Positions 33,116 to 44,894 of a DNA stretch of 64,000 bases are shown here, one piece after another. The DNA is from Eretmocerus hayati (lineage: Eukaryota; Arthropoda; Insecta; Hymenoptera; Aphelinidae). Position numbers and translations under genes: made by a program. Position 1 is the stretch's first letter. The number at the start of each line of letters is the position of its first letter. The stretch lies in NCBI GenBank assembly GCA_029851415.1, contig CM056742.1:148061121-148125120 (forward strand), written 5' to 3'. Below the pieces are notes generated by a model. It was given only the letters and a program-made list of their open reading frames with translations. It did not search any database and was not told the origin of the DNA.

Positions 33116-36100
33116 ACAACTTATGCGTAAACAAGCTTGGGTAGGAATGAAGTCTATTTGATTATGTATCAAATTGATATGTAAGCGGGTCATGGCATGA
33201 GCTGCGCACGTCAAGGGCTTTGCTCGATTCGGGGCTTTCAAAGAGAAATTGAACCCCACAATGAGAATCATGACATAATCTCTACTCTGACACTTATTCA
33301 CTTTATCTGCACTAGAATATCTTGAACAAGAAGCTGAAGCAAGTGTGACAATGGTATATCAGGAACACATCCTACGTTGAAGGACAAAAAGCCAAACTAA
33401 TGTTCGCACTCTTACAAACAATGATTTTTGTATTTCCTGCTCCTCAACAAGTACATTCGCCAGCCTGCAATTATGTAGATGCATTCATAGTTCACCAAAC
33501 ACGTTGTGTACAAGATATGCCCCTCACCCAAGCAGGATCTAACAACTTTGAAGTTATGATGAGGGCAGACATACATAATTTTCAGATTAAACTCTTATAC
33601 TGACTTATTTGACTTGAAGAAGGCCTCATGAAGGGCTTAAAGCTCGTTCGAGCACTGTTTTTTTTAACAATATCACCTAAACGAGGCTAAAATTCACTTA
33701 GATAAGAGTCCCATATCCACGGCCAAATGTATGTGGGAAGTGGAACACCAATCTGACTGTTCCATAACCACGGACATCTGAGCCACCGCGGTACATGGAA
33801 AAAAACCGATATATTTAAAATATCCAACTGAAATAAGGCACAAATCAATTGTATATAGGAATAATAACGTTTTATTAATCATTTATAAGCATTTCTTCAA
33901 GTCTAATAATTGATTAATTCATTTACTAAGCATAGTTTATGAAGCACTTCCATGCCCAATGAAGGGTCGGAGCGAGCAGTAGATTGCAGTCGAGAGCGCG
34001 GATCAGCTTCACAGACAGTTTTTCAATTAAATATCTGTCATAGAACTGTGAATCTTTCTGAAATTAGTTCACCAATATCAAAAGTTGACGTTAAAACTCT
34101 CACCCAGAGTCGAGGTGGGATAAATTTTCTGGGAAAATCGATTTTTATCAAGTGTTCTACCTATACGAACAGTGCGCCATACTACGGAGTTACCTTAAAT
34201 GATCTTGAAAAGAATCTGGTTTAATTCCAAATTTTTTTTTTAGAGTCCGTTAGATTATTCTGGATAGACATTCAGTGATTCTAGAGCTATCGAATTTATA
34301 AAGATAGTTCTACCAATTTCCTAGTGATAAATTGTAGCTGTTTTCACCAAAATGAGTCAATTTATTGGTCGGACCACGTGGGTGGTCCTGAGTCAGTCCT
34401 GAACGGTGAATTTCGAATTTCCAAAAAAAGTCCCTTGGCAATTTCTCTATCGTTGATCACTTTTCGGATACTTTTAATGGCGTTATTCAGAAGAGCCCTC
34501 ATTTATGTAGTATAATGCGGACAGTTGAGGTCAGCTAATTCGGTCTTGGTCAGGTATCAACCACTATCTCCTTTCAGCTTCTGACTCCATATTATGAAGA
34601 TAGGTATTGAATGTCACAATAGTCACCATCCCCAACTCCACAGCTCTAAATCTGAAATTTTAGTTCGAGAGAGGGTGGTTTCTGCAGAGCTTCGCCAAGT
34701 TTTTCTTCATAATCAGTTTAGGATTAGAAATCGAAAGAAATTGTTCCAGGGATGATAGGATGCCCGACAAGAGCCAATTCACAAGTTTCATCCGCATAAA
34801 AATCTACGACATGAGGTATTAGTCCCCGATTTAAACAGCCGCCAAAACTATATCTCGATTTTTTGAAAATCTGAAACTCATTCACATCGCTGGCTTGGAG
34901 TAGCCGTATGAAATTCTAGTTTGTGGCCTTCATATCGCTGAATGTGATTTGCATGAAATGTCAATGGCCGTATTTCTATATTATATCAGGATTTCACAGG
35001 GACGATTGATTGGTCGAAGAACCATCCCCAGAATATGCATATTTTCTCATAAACTTTTCATGTGAACTTATATGACAGTCAAATTAATTAAAGAGTAATG
35101 ATACTTCAGCTTCTTCTAAAAAAAAACTTGGAAATGTCTATTTTTTTGGAGTATGCATCTTACTGTGCCTTTCACGATTGACACAAAGTCTTTACTCAGG
35201 TAGAATCACTCAAGAGTTCATCATCTGCTCATCAGTGGGGAACATTTTTAGAGCCGAGAAGAGGTTTATGCAAAAATGTTCTCTATCCCTATAGCTCGGC
35301 CACCCGTCCAATATTTATGTATCCTGGTGAGCGCAATGAGCTTGATAAATCAGCCAATCCAGCTGGCTTTAAAACGAGAATCGCGCTGCCCTTGGGGCAT
35401 GCATAAACGCTTGTGCTCGCGCTCGAACGAGAAAAGTTGCCAAGGATCGTACAGGTAGCTCGTTGACACCTACGTGCAACCCACGCAGCTTCGGATGACA
35501 CGCGAGCATTATTCTCAATTCACATTTTTCTCATCTTGCCGTTGATGTTGCTCGCTTTCGCTAACTACTCCTTACATTTTCTTTTGTATCGAGAGTGAGC
35601 ACAGTTTCGCCATCGGTCTTTGCAGCTTTCTATATCCTTCCATAAACCCAAACTTGTTTCAATTGAAGTTGCACTGGTGCTGCTGCCGGAAGCCTTTTGA
35701 GATATTATAGCTTCTGGTACACTGCGCATGGAATTCAATGCTTTGAAGAGGCTCTTGCGAGCGGAACAAACCTAAATTTTGCCGAACTAGGATTTCAGTT
35801 TGATGAATTTTCATCTTTTGAAATCTATCAAACTCTTATTCACCAATATCTGGAAAGTGTTGAGCTAAATAATTTCAATCAGTCATTCTCCATGAAAATC
35901 TTGATCTAATCTCGTGGATTGGAATGAAGGAACATGCGTTAACTAAGTAAGGATTGTAGAGGAAGTGGGGGACTCCCAATTTCTTACGCTAAATATATGT
36001 GAAAGTGAACAATTTTCTATTAAAAAAATCTCGGAAGGGGTATAGGGTGGGTCTAGCATGCTGACATTTTTTTATTTGTCATTTATGGACGTTCCCTAAC

Positions 36101-37395
36101 GATGGCGCGACTCGGATCAGCTTGAAATATCGGATTGTCACCAGTACACTTCACACATGGCTCTTCTGAATTCTGCAACTCTTGCCTCCAAAATCATGAC
36201 CAGCGAGATTTACAGAATTTGAGTTGCAAAATGGTTCGATTTGCTCCAAGATGAATCTAGATTGACCAAATACAGTCAGTCAGATGATAGAGAAGGAGAA
36301 ATAATATCAATGTTACGCACTGAGAGTTCGAAGCCCCAAGATGCTATTACTGAATTACTCTTGATGATTGATGAGAACGTGCGAGAATTTCCTGAGGACA
36401 AAAAATGACTGTGATTATGCGATTCATGAAACCTTTGGAAGAATGTACAAAAGGATTTTTATCCCATGAGTTATCTTGAATAACTTTTCTTGTGAAAATT
36501 TGTCTGAGACTCTCGCAAGCTTGGTGATACTTAATTTTAAGCGTGTCTCAAGTTAGTGACAACTTGTGAGATTATACTTACGAAGAGATATTGTCAGAAC
36601 AAAGTGTAAAGACTCTCACATCACGAGATCACAAATAGAATCCCAGAACGGTGGTATGAAATTCTCCCTTGCAAAAACGTCGATTGCTCGTGTTCAGAGT
36701 GATGTAGAAGAATTTTGAAGAATGCATCTCAAAGATGAGAAAAAAATGCTAACTTTCTGTGGTTTTGGATTTTTCTCCCAGCCCTCCTTGGTACCTGAAA
36801 AAGGTGATGTAATTTAAAAGATTTCGAAAAAAACCGTTTCCACTATATGTGCTGTAATTCGGACGCGGATCAAGATGGAACAATTCTGCAAAGAGCATCT
36901 TGAAGAGCGGAAAAAATCTCATTCGCAAGGATTTTTGATTATTTTTTACGTCGTGCGAATGAGAGTGTGAGAGCTCTCAAATTAGCCAAAACCGTAGTTT
37001 TTGCCATTTTCTGCTGTTCTCACCTGTATTTCATTAAAAATCCGAGAATCTGGAAAATATGTTGTAGCGGTTATATTTTGAAAATTCAATCATAGATCAT
37101 TATAACAATCAAAATAATTACATCACTTTCTAAAAATGATAATTCGGACTTTATATCATGAGTTGATTTCACCTAGCCTAAATACTTTCAAAAATTCCAA
37201 AAACTCATTTCGTCGGAATCTACACTCGCAATCATGATTTGAATGCTCAATACAAGTCGATACAAGTATTTTCAGCGTCGAAAATCTCAAAACTTGAATG
37301 TCAAAATTTGAATTGAATATATACTCGATATCGAGAAGAAAAATGCAAGCCTGGGTAAAGCAAGAAAACCTGAATTGGACAAAAAAAGAAAAAAA
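33116..37395. other. Unannotated intronic region
   Basis: No gene recognised. 35270-35480 has some CG enrichment. 36100-37140 is AT-rich, with no long ORF. Confidence 0.5.
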
Positions 37396-37463
37396 ATTCG
37401 GTCTCGGGAATCGATCCCGAGCCTTGCGCATGCGAGCCTGTCTCACTGCCACTTGCGCTAATT
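37396..37463 (-). ncRNA. tRNA-like sequence, probable SINE head or tRNA pseudogene
   Basis: On the - strand an A-box-like TAGCGCAAGTGG (37449-37460) is followed by a B-box region with a 6 bp stem CTCGGG / CCCGAG around loop ATCGATT (37403-37421). The loop differs from the tRNA T-loop TTCGANN at its first base. The sequence runs into a T-rich tract at 37381-37396 that could be a Pol III terminator. The D and anticodon arms do not fold cleanly, so a working tRNA is unlikely. Confidence 0.55.
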
Positions 37464-37802
37464 CTCGCTATAACTGATTAGGCTCAAATGTTGCTTATAA
37501 GCGTCGAAACCCTATAAAGGGCCAATGATTTGAGATTTATTTGTGTCGTTTATCACCATGAATAACAACCGGCTATATTATCCATGGCCATTCGTTGATA
37601 TCCAAATAACAGAATCCAACAGAATGGATCGAAATAAGACGGTTGTTGCATCGACTGATCAAAACAAAACAAGTACGGCCGCAACAGTCCTACTCCTGTC
37701 TTATGCTGTGTGAGTTTGCGGAGGGAGTCGGCGTATGTGTAGCGTGTGGGTTTAGCGTGAGCTGAATAGCTATATGTCAACACAAAGTGCCAAAAGTGCC
37801 AA

Positions 37803-37823
37803 ACACACACACACACACACACA
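37803..37823. repeat. (CA)n microsatellite
   Basis: About ten CA units. Confidence 0.9.
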
Positions 37824-37922
37824 GTCCAGCAGATCTGCCGACTCTCTCGCATGGCAAATTTTCTCACCTGGCATCCCGGGACTTGGAAATAATATTACCA
37901 TCGCGGACACGGACTTTGGCGT

Positions 37923-38097
37923 AATACGATCGTCGTAGTATGATAGTACTACTGACAGTATTACTGCAGTAGAGGAACATAGTACTAGTGTAGTAACACT
38001 AGATCGTGCTACTGCAGTAATCTGCATCGTACTACTACAGTAGTACGGTGATGAGACAGTAGCGCTATACTGTAGTAGTACTAGAGTAATACGCTTT
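37923..38097. repeat. Cluster of short TACTGCAGTA-type palindromes
   Basis: About 175 bp made largely of overlapping palindromic words such as AGTACTACTG, TACTGCAGTA, CATAGTACTAGTG, CTACTGCAGTAA, GTACTACTACAGTAGTAC and TACTGTAGTAGTACTAG. The array can fold in many ways. No protein is encoded. Confidence 0.8.
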
Positions 38098-39044
38098 TTT
38101 CTACCAGGGTGAAGATGAAAGATATAGGTGGGCTTGAGAAGTACCGGGAGCCCTGAAGCGATCCATCTAGATGTCGCTCAGGACTCATACGCACTAGGAT
38201 CCATTACTGGTCTAGACGAGGGGGGGGGGGGGGTAATTCTCCTGATTGGCTCTTGCATACTCAGCAATCACGTGTTTTGTGAATGGGGACGCATCTGTGT
38301 GAGTGTGCTCGCACAGTTGCGCCCGTGTATGTGTTGGTCGCTGAATATGGCGGCTGGCGTACCATGTCTAGACCTGTTAATTGTAGGGACCTTAATATAC
38401 GCACAGAGGCGAATAGAATTGTGAATAGCGCAAACTGCGGGTGCTGGGGCTGGAGCCTGGGGCGGAGAAGTTGTTGTATGCTCCTGTAGGATACCAAGAT
38501 CCTCCTCGCCAAAGGACTGGGGTCGGGGAGTATACGCCCGTCTCCCAGGATCAACAAAGGATACAGCTTTCGGTTAACCGAGGCTGGAGAGTCGTTACTC
38601 TCCCAAGAACTTCCCTTGCGGGGAAGGGGTGGGGGCGTGCGGTACGCCAATGATTTTGCGCGTCTTACATATGAGATTGAATGATCAATTCGTTAGGAGG
38701 AGCAAGATTCTGTCCTCCATCTGGTTGTAAGTCTGCGAAAACTATAACGGCTACTCTCCGGTCCACGCTATGGCCATGGAAATGTATGCAAATGATTCCA
38801 ACGCTTGGATAATTTTTACATTATTGGTGGATTTTCGACAGACTTCCGAGCTCACATCAAGACATTGGAATTCAGCGACTCGAAATATCAATTTTGGTCA
38901 TATTTTCAGTTCAAATGGTTTTTAAAGTCAACCATTTGAAATAATTTCAACTCAAAATACAGTGCCTAGTTCATAATGCCTTTCCTTCTTCCAAATCTAG
39001 CCCTTAAGGTGAGGCTGTAGTCCGCCATAAGCTCTAAGTCCATT
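38098..39044. other. Unannotated intronic region with G-run
   Basis: A run of about 14 G at 38220-38233. 38270-38660 is GC-rich (ATATGGCGGCTGGCG, GGGGCTGGAGCCTGGGGC), with overlapping low-complexity ORFs on both strands. No gene recognised. Confidence 0.4.
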
Positions 39045-39349
39045 TGGAGGATATGTCGACTTTTACTCAACCAAATGACGTGGGATTTCATATGCATCTA
39101 CAGAATACATGTCTAAGAGGGCTATGAAGCCAAATGTATCGATTTCCTACAAAAAAGTATCCAGACGAGGTTCACTCGAGACGTCGTATATTGCCGCTCA
39201 TTAGTAGACGACGTTTGAGTACACCTCGTCTGGATACTTTTTTGTAGTAAATTAAGACATTCGGCTTCGTGGCCCCCTTCAGACATGCATTGTGTAGGTG
39301 CATGTGAAATTCCAAGTCATTTGATGGAGTAAAATTCGAGTTATCCCCC
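39045..39349. repeat. Foldback repeat with conserved inner arm
   Basis: The inner arms CTACAAAAAAGTATCCAGACG and its complement are nearly perfect around CGAGACGTCGT / ACGACGTTTGAG. The outer arms (GGATAT..CTTTTACTC, AAATGACGTGG, GGCTTC-type) pair with more mismatches. Confidence 0.85.
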
Positions 39350-40340
39350 GAACGGATTCGCGAACGGATTCAAGGCTACATTCAATATGGCGGCTAACTA
39401 CGGCCTAGCCCTGAATGACACACCCCAAAATCGATGTTTTATTGCCAAGCATGTGGTCCTTTCCAGTCTTGACGAAATTGAACGTATCTGGGCAAAATGA
39501 GCTTGAAAAAAGTTCGTGGGTTGAGGTACACCCCCAGTGCCATTTGAGGTAAAATATTGGTTGGGGTCAATCTAATCCAGTGTGTCATTTAAGGGTTAAG
39601 ACATTCAAAGTCCTCCCAAGATTTTGTGAGGTGAATTCGTCGATAATTGATGAGCTTCGCTCTGCAATGATTCGAAATGAAATCCCCGAAGAGAGCAATC
39701 TTGGAAGATTCTTTCTTAGGAGATTGACACAGAAAAGCTTGTTAGCTGTTGTGATGTACAAAAACGAGCTATGTGGATGCTGTGTAATGAACTATATAAT
39801 CATGAGTGTTGATACGCACCCAGAAACCCCCGAAGTGTGACAACTAATTAATGTTCGTGGTTTAGCAAGTATCAAAGTGAAGATATATTGCATACTATAT
39901 TCCTTATTGATGGAAAGTCAGAAGTCTGAGATATACACCGAAAAGTCCCATAAAATTGCACCTTCTTGACACGTATGGTTGGATTTCCATGATCATAAAG
40001 GAACCATCTTTTTCTGTATGTTTCTCAAAGTTTATCATTTTCGTTTTCCGATTAGCGCCCTTTTTCTTATCCACGCCTCACAGGTCTGGTAATAAAAGTA
40101 CCAAAGAAGAATGTTAACTTGTATGAGTCTTGGAATAAATGCAATCGAGTTGCGATGGCATGTGCGCCAACGTAGACATACTCTCGACTCATTGGTTTGG
40201 TATCGCAAACTATAGCTATTTCATCTTTGATAACGATGAGAAAAACGCCAGTTATGCGCATTGCCCGACTACAGCGTCATCGTGATGTAATGGCACTCCT
40301 AGCTATCAATTCAAAAACACGTTTCGTGGTGTGTCTCTCC
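39350..40340. other. Intronic region, mostly unannotated
   Basis: Contains AATATGGCGGCTAAC (39385), echoing 38363, and the ORF described at 39580-39840. Nothing else recognised. Confidence 0.4.
39580..39840 (+). pseudogene. Weak GNAT-acetyltransferase-like fragment
   Basis: The 86-codon frame reads like a protein between residues about 15 and 68. It has an acidic-start helix (SSIIDELRSAMIRNEIPEE), a middle (FFLRRLTQKS) and a beta-like LLAVVMYKNELCGCCVMN. That order (long helix with an Glu-Pro-like turn, then S-LAV...G-hydrophobic) recalls the N-terminal half of insect arylalkylamine/dopamine N-acetyltransferases, but no catalytic acetyl-CoA loop is present and the frame stops soon after. It lies inside kibra intron 1 among repeats. 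It may be a decayed retrocopy or chance; confidence is low. Confidence 0.2.
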
Positions 40341-42556
40341 ACTATGGGATCTTGCAGAAAGGACGTCCGCGGTTTTTTCCAAGATTTTGGACCCCTCCCC
40401 CCTCTTGTCACACGTGGTCACATTTCGTGGATAATACCCCCCGTCATAAGGACGTCCGAATTTTTCAAAATTTTTCATACACCCTCGACTGAAAATTGAC
40501 ATTGAAAAAATAAACTTCCCCCATACAGAGGTTTTCCGAGAAATATGTTGCGTCTCACCATTTCTATTGTCGAAATTTATCGAAATCGGATTTGAAATTG
40601 TAATTAATTGCAAACAAGTCTAACTCATCGATTAATTTGAATTAGCTCGTATTGAGAATGATGTCGAGATTCTTTTTTTTTTCTCGGGAATACCTCTGCT
40701 TGCTGAATTGATTTTTTGAGGTTCCTTGGACGAATTCATTTGCCAACCCTTTGTTATTAACAATTTTTAGTGCAAAATTAGGGTTTTTTACCAATATCTT
40801 GAAAAATATGCATTTCCCGGGGAAAACACAAGGGGTCAAAGTTGTAGATCGCAGAATTTTCCACAGGAAAGGTCCTCACAACTTTCCCGGGAAACCCAGT
40901 CCTCAGCCTATAAACGCGTGGAAAGCGTCCGGCGCGGTTATGGCCTTTAATGGGCAGCCAGCGCATCCCTTCTCAATTTTCATATAGCTTCGATTCTTGA
41001 ATGTTGTCGGGTTCCATTATGCGTTGTCATGAACGAAATCTATTTGATAAATACAGTCATAATAACAACACATATCTTGTTAGCATCATTATTGTACGCT
41101 CACTGCCGAAGAGGGAAGTGTTTGATCATGTTTGAAAATCCAATGATTTCTCACAACAAAACGAGTCGCCGATTTTTCCAGGGAAATTGTGGTAGGTGGT
41201 GGGAAATCGTGGAAAGCAGGGAACATAATCCCGAAGTTGCAGTACTTATCAGAGACATTGCACCATTATAGTCGAGACTTCACGCGTGTGTCCTCTAACT
41301 CCCCCGATTTCACCCACCCACCACAACTTCCCTGGAAAACTCGAGGGAAAACTAGGCGACTCGTTTTGGTGTGGGGAATCATTGGGCTTTCAAACATGAT
41401 CAAACACTTCCCTCTTCAGCTGTGAGCGTACAATAATGATGCTAACAAGATATGATTTTTTTATTATAGCTGTTTATAACAAATAGATTTCGTTCATGAC
41501 AACGCATAATGGAATCCGGCAACATTCAAGAATCAATTCAATGATTCAATTAACACAGAAATGAAACGAAGAATTGTTAGTAACAGTTTAGCAGTCTCTC
41601 GGTGGAAAATCGAAAATTTCAGATCTCTTCGATATCGAAACGATGTTATTGTCAAGTTTACATCTTCCTCTTTCGAATGGGCTTGGTTCCATCTCGATAT
41701 TTTTGATATCATCGAAATTATATGAAAATTGAGAAGGGATGCGCTGGCTACCTATATAAGCCCGTGTTAACCGCGCCGGACGCTTTCCACGCGTTTATAG
41801 GCTGAGGACTGGGTTTCCCGGGAAAGTTGTGAAGACCTTTCCTGTGGAAGATTCTGAGATCTTCAACATTGACCCCTTATGTTTTCCCCGGAAAATGCAT
41901 ATTTCGCAAGATATTGGTAAAAAACCCTAAATTTGCACTAAAAATTGTTAATAACGAAGGGTTGGCAAATGAATTCACCCATGGAACCTCAAAAAATCGA
42001 TTCAGCGGGTGGAAATGCATACGGAGGCATAGATTGGCGCCCAGACTATTTATGCTTAGCTGCTACCACGAAATCATGATCAGACCCCGTGGGTTGATTT
42101 GTGTCTTTGTAGATAGCTTTATATTCAAGGGATATCATCACTAAATATAAACCTTGAATATAATCTGCAGCGACAAATCTTCAAAAGTAGACTTATATGA
42201 TGGTATATTTCTTCCAAATCGAGCCGTAAACCTGATGATTGTTTTGAAATTCAAAACTCCTACGATTAGAGCCGCGGTGCAATTGTTGTCCATCGGATCA
42301 CTATTACATTAATGCCGCATGACCGTCAAAGCTCTATTCATGCTTGTGGACGTTTCACTGTACATAAAATTCTTTTGAAACTTGAAACTTTCTATCAAGG
42401 CGTCTCGCACCCAATGGAATATCTGATTTTTGATTCCGAGTAAGTGGACGTCCGAATGTTCATACAACCCCCCTCGTCAGCAGTCACAAAAAGTCACACT
42501 TTAGACGACCCCCTCCCCCCCTCTGAGCGCGGACGTCCTTTCTGCAAGACCCCTAT
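40341..42556. repeat. 2.2 kb foldback element
   Basis: Outer arms: ATCTTGCAGAAAGGACGTCC (about 40349) and complement near 42550, with CCCCTCCCCCCTC and GGACGTCCGAAT-type blocks. Inner arms are well preserved: TTTCCCGGGAAACCCAGTCC, AAACGCGTGGAAAGCGTCC, GAGAAGGGATGCGCTGG-type, GTACGCTCAC and GAAGAGGGAAGTGTTTGATC, converging on a centre near 41255. The right arm has extra sequence at about 41525-41700 absent from the left. ORFs here are arm mirror images. Confidence 0.88.
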
Positions 42557-42794
42557 GCATTCACCTTATCTTTTATTCTCTCGATATTCTCTATAATTCT
42601 TGGCCCCCATGCTTATGTATACTTTGTTGTGACCACCCCATGTTCTGGTGCTTCGAGCGAGTAGGGTGGCATCTATATCGTGTACTTGGAATGTGGGTTA
42701 TGATATCACTGATGTCAATCAAGATCGAAAGGATCCTCTGATTCGTATTAGTTGTGTAAGCTTGATTCTACGATTGCTCATTATGGACGTATTA

Positions 42795-42948
42795 GGCTGC
42801 GGCTACATGCAGCAAAACAATTGGCGCGAACGCCGATAAGCCATGAGTGCGACAAGGAGATAAGAGTGGCGCCAAATGGCCTGTCCTTGTCGCACTCACG
42901 GCTGGTATAGGCGTTGCCGCCAAACGTTTTGCTCATGTGGCCGCACCC
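42795..42948. mobile_element. PIF/Harbinger-like MITE, TTA duplication (copy 1)
   Basis: Ends GGCTGCGGCTACATG and CATGTGGCCGCACCC, flanked by TTA at 42792-42794 and 42949-42951. It is palindromic almost throughout (CTTGTCGCACTCA..., GAACGCC-type). The 3 bp TTA duplication is characteristic of PIF/Harbinger. Confidence 0.85.
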
Positions 42949-42951
42949 TTA

Positions 42952-43336
42952 CATCCGTCGACGACACTTTAAAAAGTGTCCAAAGTGTCTAACATTTGTG
43001 TATCATTCAATCACATGCTACTTATAAAACTTGTTAAGATCTTAGAGATTAACGTCATGGACGCGGAATGTAAGGGTCATATTTGCGATAGCCTTGCGCT
43101 TCCACGCAGGTGTGCGCGTGAATGCCAATGAAGGAATTGAAAGGTCGCTCTTAACCGAGTGAGATCAATCGTTCTGAACGAGTTGCAGACCCCAATAAGT
43201 TTTGATATTTACTCGTGAATTCATCTGATAGCTCATAATACTGACAATGCATTTTGTCGTACGGAATCTGTTCTTTGCTGTGTGTCTCTGTTTTACCAAT
43301 CAAAGAACAACGAGAGGCTTTTTATGAACATGTCTA
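42952..43336. other. Unannotated spacer
   Basis: Nothing recognised between two MITE-like elements. Confidence 0.5.
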
Positions 43337-44581
43337 CACTGTAAATAATTTATAGTCAGTATTTCAAGTACTGCTTGAAATTTGTCTACAAACACTGTGC
43401 TTGAATCGATTTTTCAAGCACGTGGTTGAAATATGGATTCAGCAATAAATTTCTAGCACGTGGTTGAAATTGAGTAATGTGCCTGATTGGCTGTCTTGAT
43501 GTATTTCAGCATACATTAAATTTCGTACCAACTCAGAATCTGTACATCTATTTTGGCACGCAGTGGTCCCGCGGAAATCGATATTTAGCTATGTGATTCG
43601 ATATTTTGGTAGGTATATCTCTGAACTGCACGGCACCCACTCAAATTTTGCCTAGAAACTATAGCCAATGACCAGGGTCTGAGTGATGCGGGTCACCGAT
43701 TTGCCGATTGAATCGCACATGAGTTGATTACGTGTAGATGTACCACGGCTCAAGCATACAATATGAATTGTATGCTTGAGCGAGTAAATTTAGGGATGTC
43801 AGGAGAGACAGTGGATTAAAAATGGAAAGCTGTTGGGAATAAACAAAACATACATATATTCTTCATAAGTTTGTCAACAAAATAAGAACTAACTCAGGCA
43901 CGTGAATTTTTAGTAATCGATTTGCACATTTTTTCTAATGTCGAGCTAGAGAACGATCGATCACCAGGAATCTTGGAAAGTATTTGATAGGCTCTGACAT
44001 TAATGATTAGTAACATATTCCTCAAAACAGTTCGAAACAAAAAAAAATTCAACGTGGTCACTAGAGAATTCAGATTCTAAATCGAAAGCCATACAACCTA
44101 TAATTCTTTTCTTTGGTTTTATAGCTCTATATCACCTCATACTACAGATTCCTTAAAGCTACTAAAGAATAGTTATCAAGTGTTTTACACTTAACTCGGG
44201 AGATTCAGATTCTCCGGGTGTAGAAGCGATTGACAAATCATATTCAGCCAGTGGTACGGTTCACAAAGAAAATGATTCATTATCGTACAGATTGAGTATT
44301 TTTTCTATCAAGTGTATGAACCTCGAAATAGTCCGGGTACTTACACCCTTATAACAATCATCGTAGTTTTGTGTTTTGTATATTCTATCATAGCTATAAA
44401 GAATCAATATTCTCGGTCGTCCACATTCAAACATTCATTGAGTTTCACTCATGTTGGCTGAATTTCAACCACGTGCTTGAATTTTGATTTAACCACGGTG
44501 GTTGAATTTTAACCACGCTTTCTTGTATTCAACCACTGTGGATGAAAATTTTGGTTGAAATTCATGCAGGTTCTTACAGCG
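43337..44581. mobile_element. Foldback element, CACTGTAA family, copy 2
   Basis: Starts CACTGTAAATAATTT after TA (43335-43336) and ends TTCTTACAGCG followed by TG, a likely decayed TA. Subterminal palindromic motifs are TTCAAGCACGTGGTTGAA-type on the left and TTCAACCACGTGCTTGAA-type on the right. They are variants of the CAACCA..TGGTTG motif of 30060-31232, so it is a diverged relative with a different 900 bp centre. Confidence 0.75.
43749..43780. repeat. Perfect 14 bp hairpin with 4-nt loop
   Basis: CTCAAGCATACAAT, loop ATGA, then the exact complement. It lies in the centre of the 43337-44581 element. The stem is too short for a usual microRNA precursor. Confidence 0.85.
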
Positions 44582-44894
44582 TGATAAGAGGGCGATATTT
44601 TTGTGCTCTCTGATTACGGGAAAGCAGTAATTGTGTTCGCCAGGTTGATTAGTTCAATTAGTTTTTGAGACAAAAGTTCGCTTGTTTGTTGTTGTGAAAG
44701 ATGGATTGGAAAATTTGTGGAATATAACACGATCTGCTTCCATACTTGAATAGCCATGTCTCGAAAAGTCTCGCGCGCGAACAGTTGTGTTCAGTAAATC
44801 AAACTTGTTGCACAATCCAGTTTCTGTGGAGAGTTTTCTACGCCACCCAAAGCATCTTGATTATGCTTTAGGATTATTACACTTTTGTAGTATC

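Noticed and set aside
37396..37463. Annotation as a functional tRNA gene
   Set aside because: The D and anticodon arms do not pair properly and the T-loop departs from consensus, so tRNA-derived repeat is preferred.
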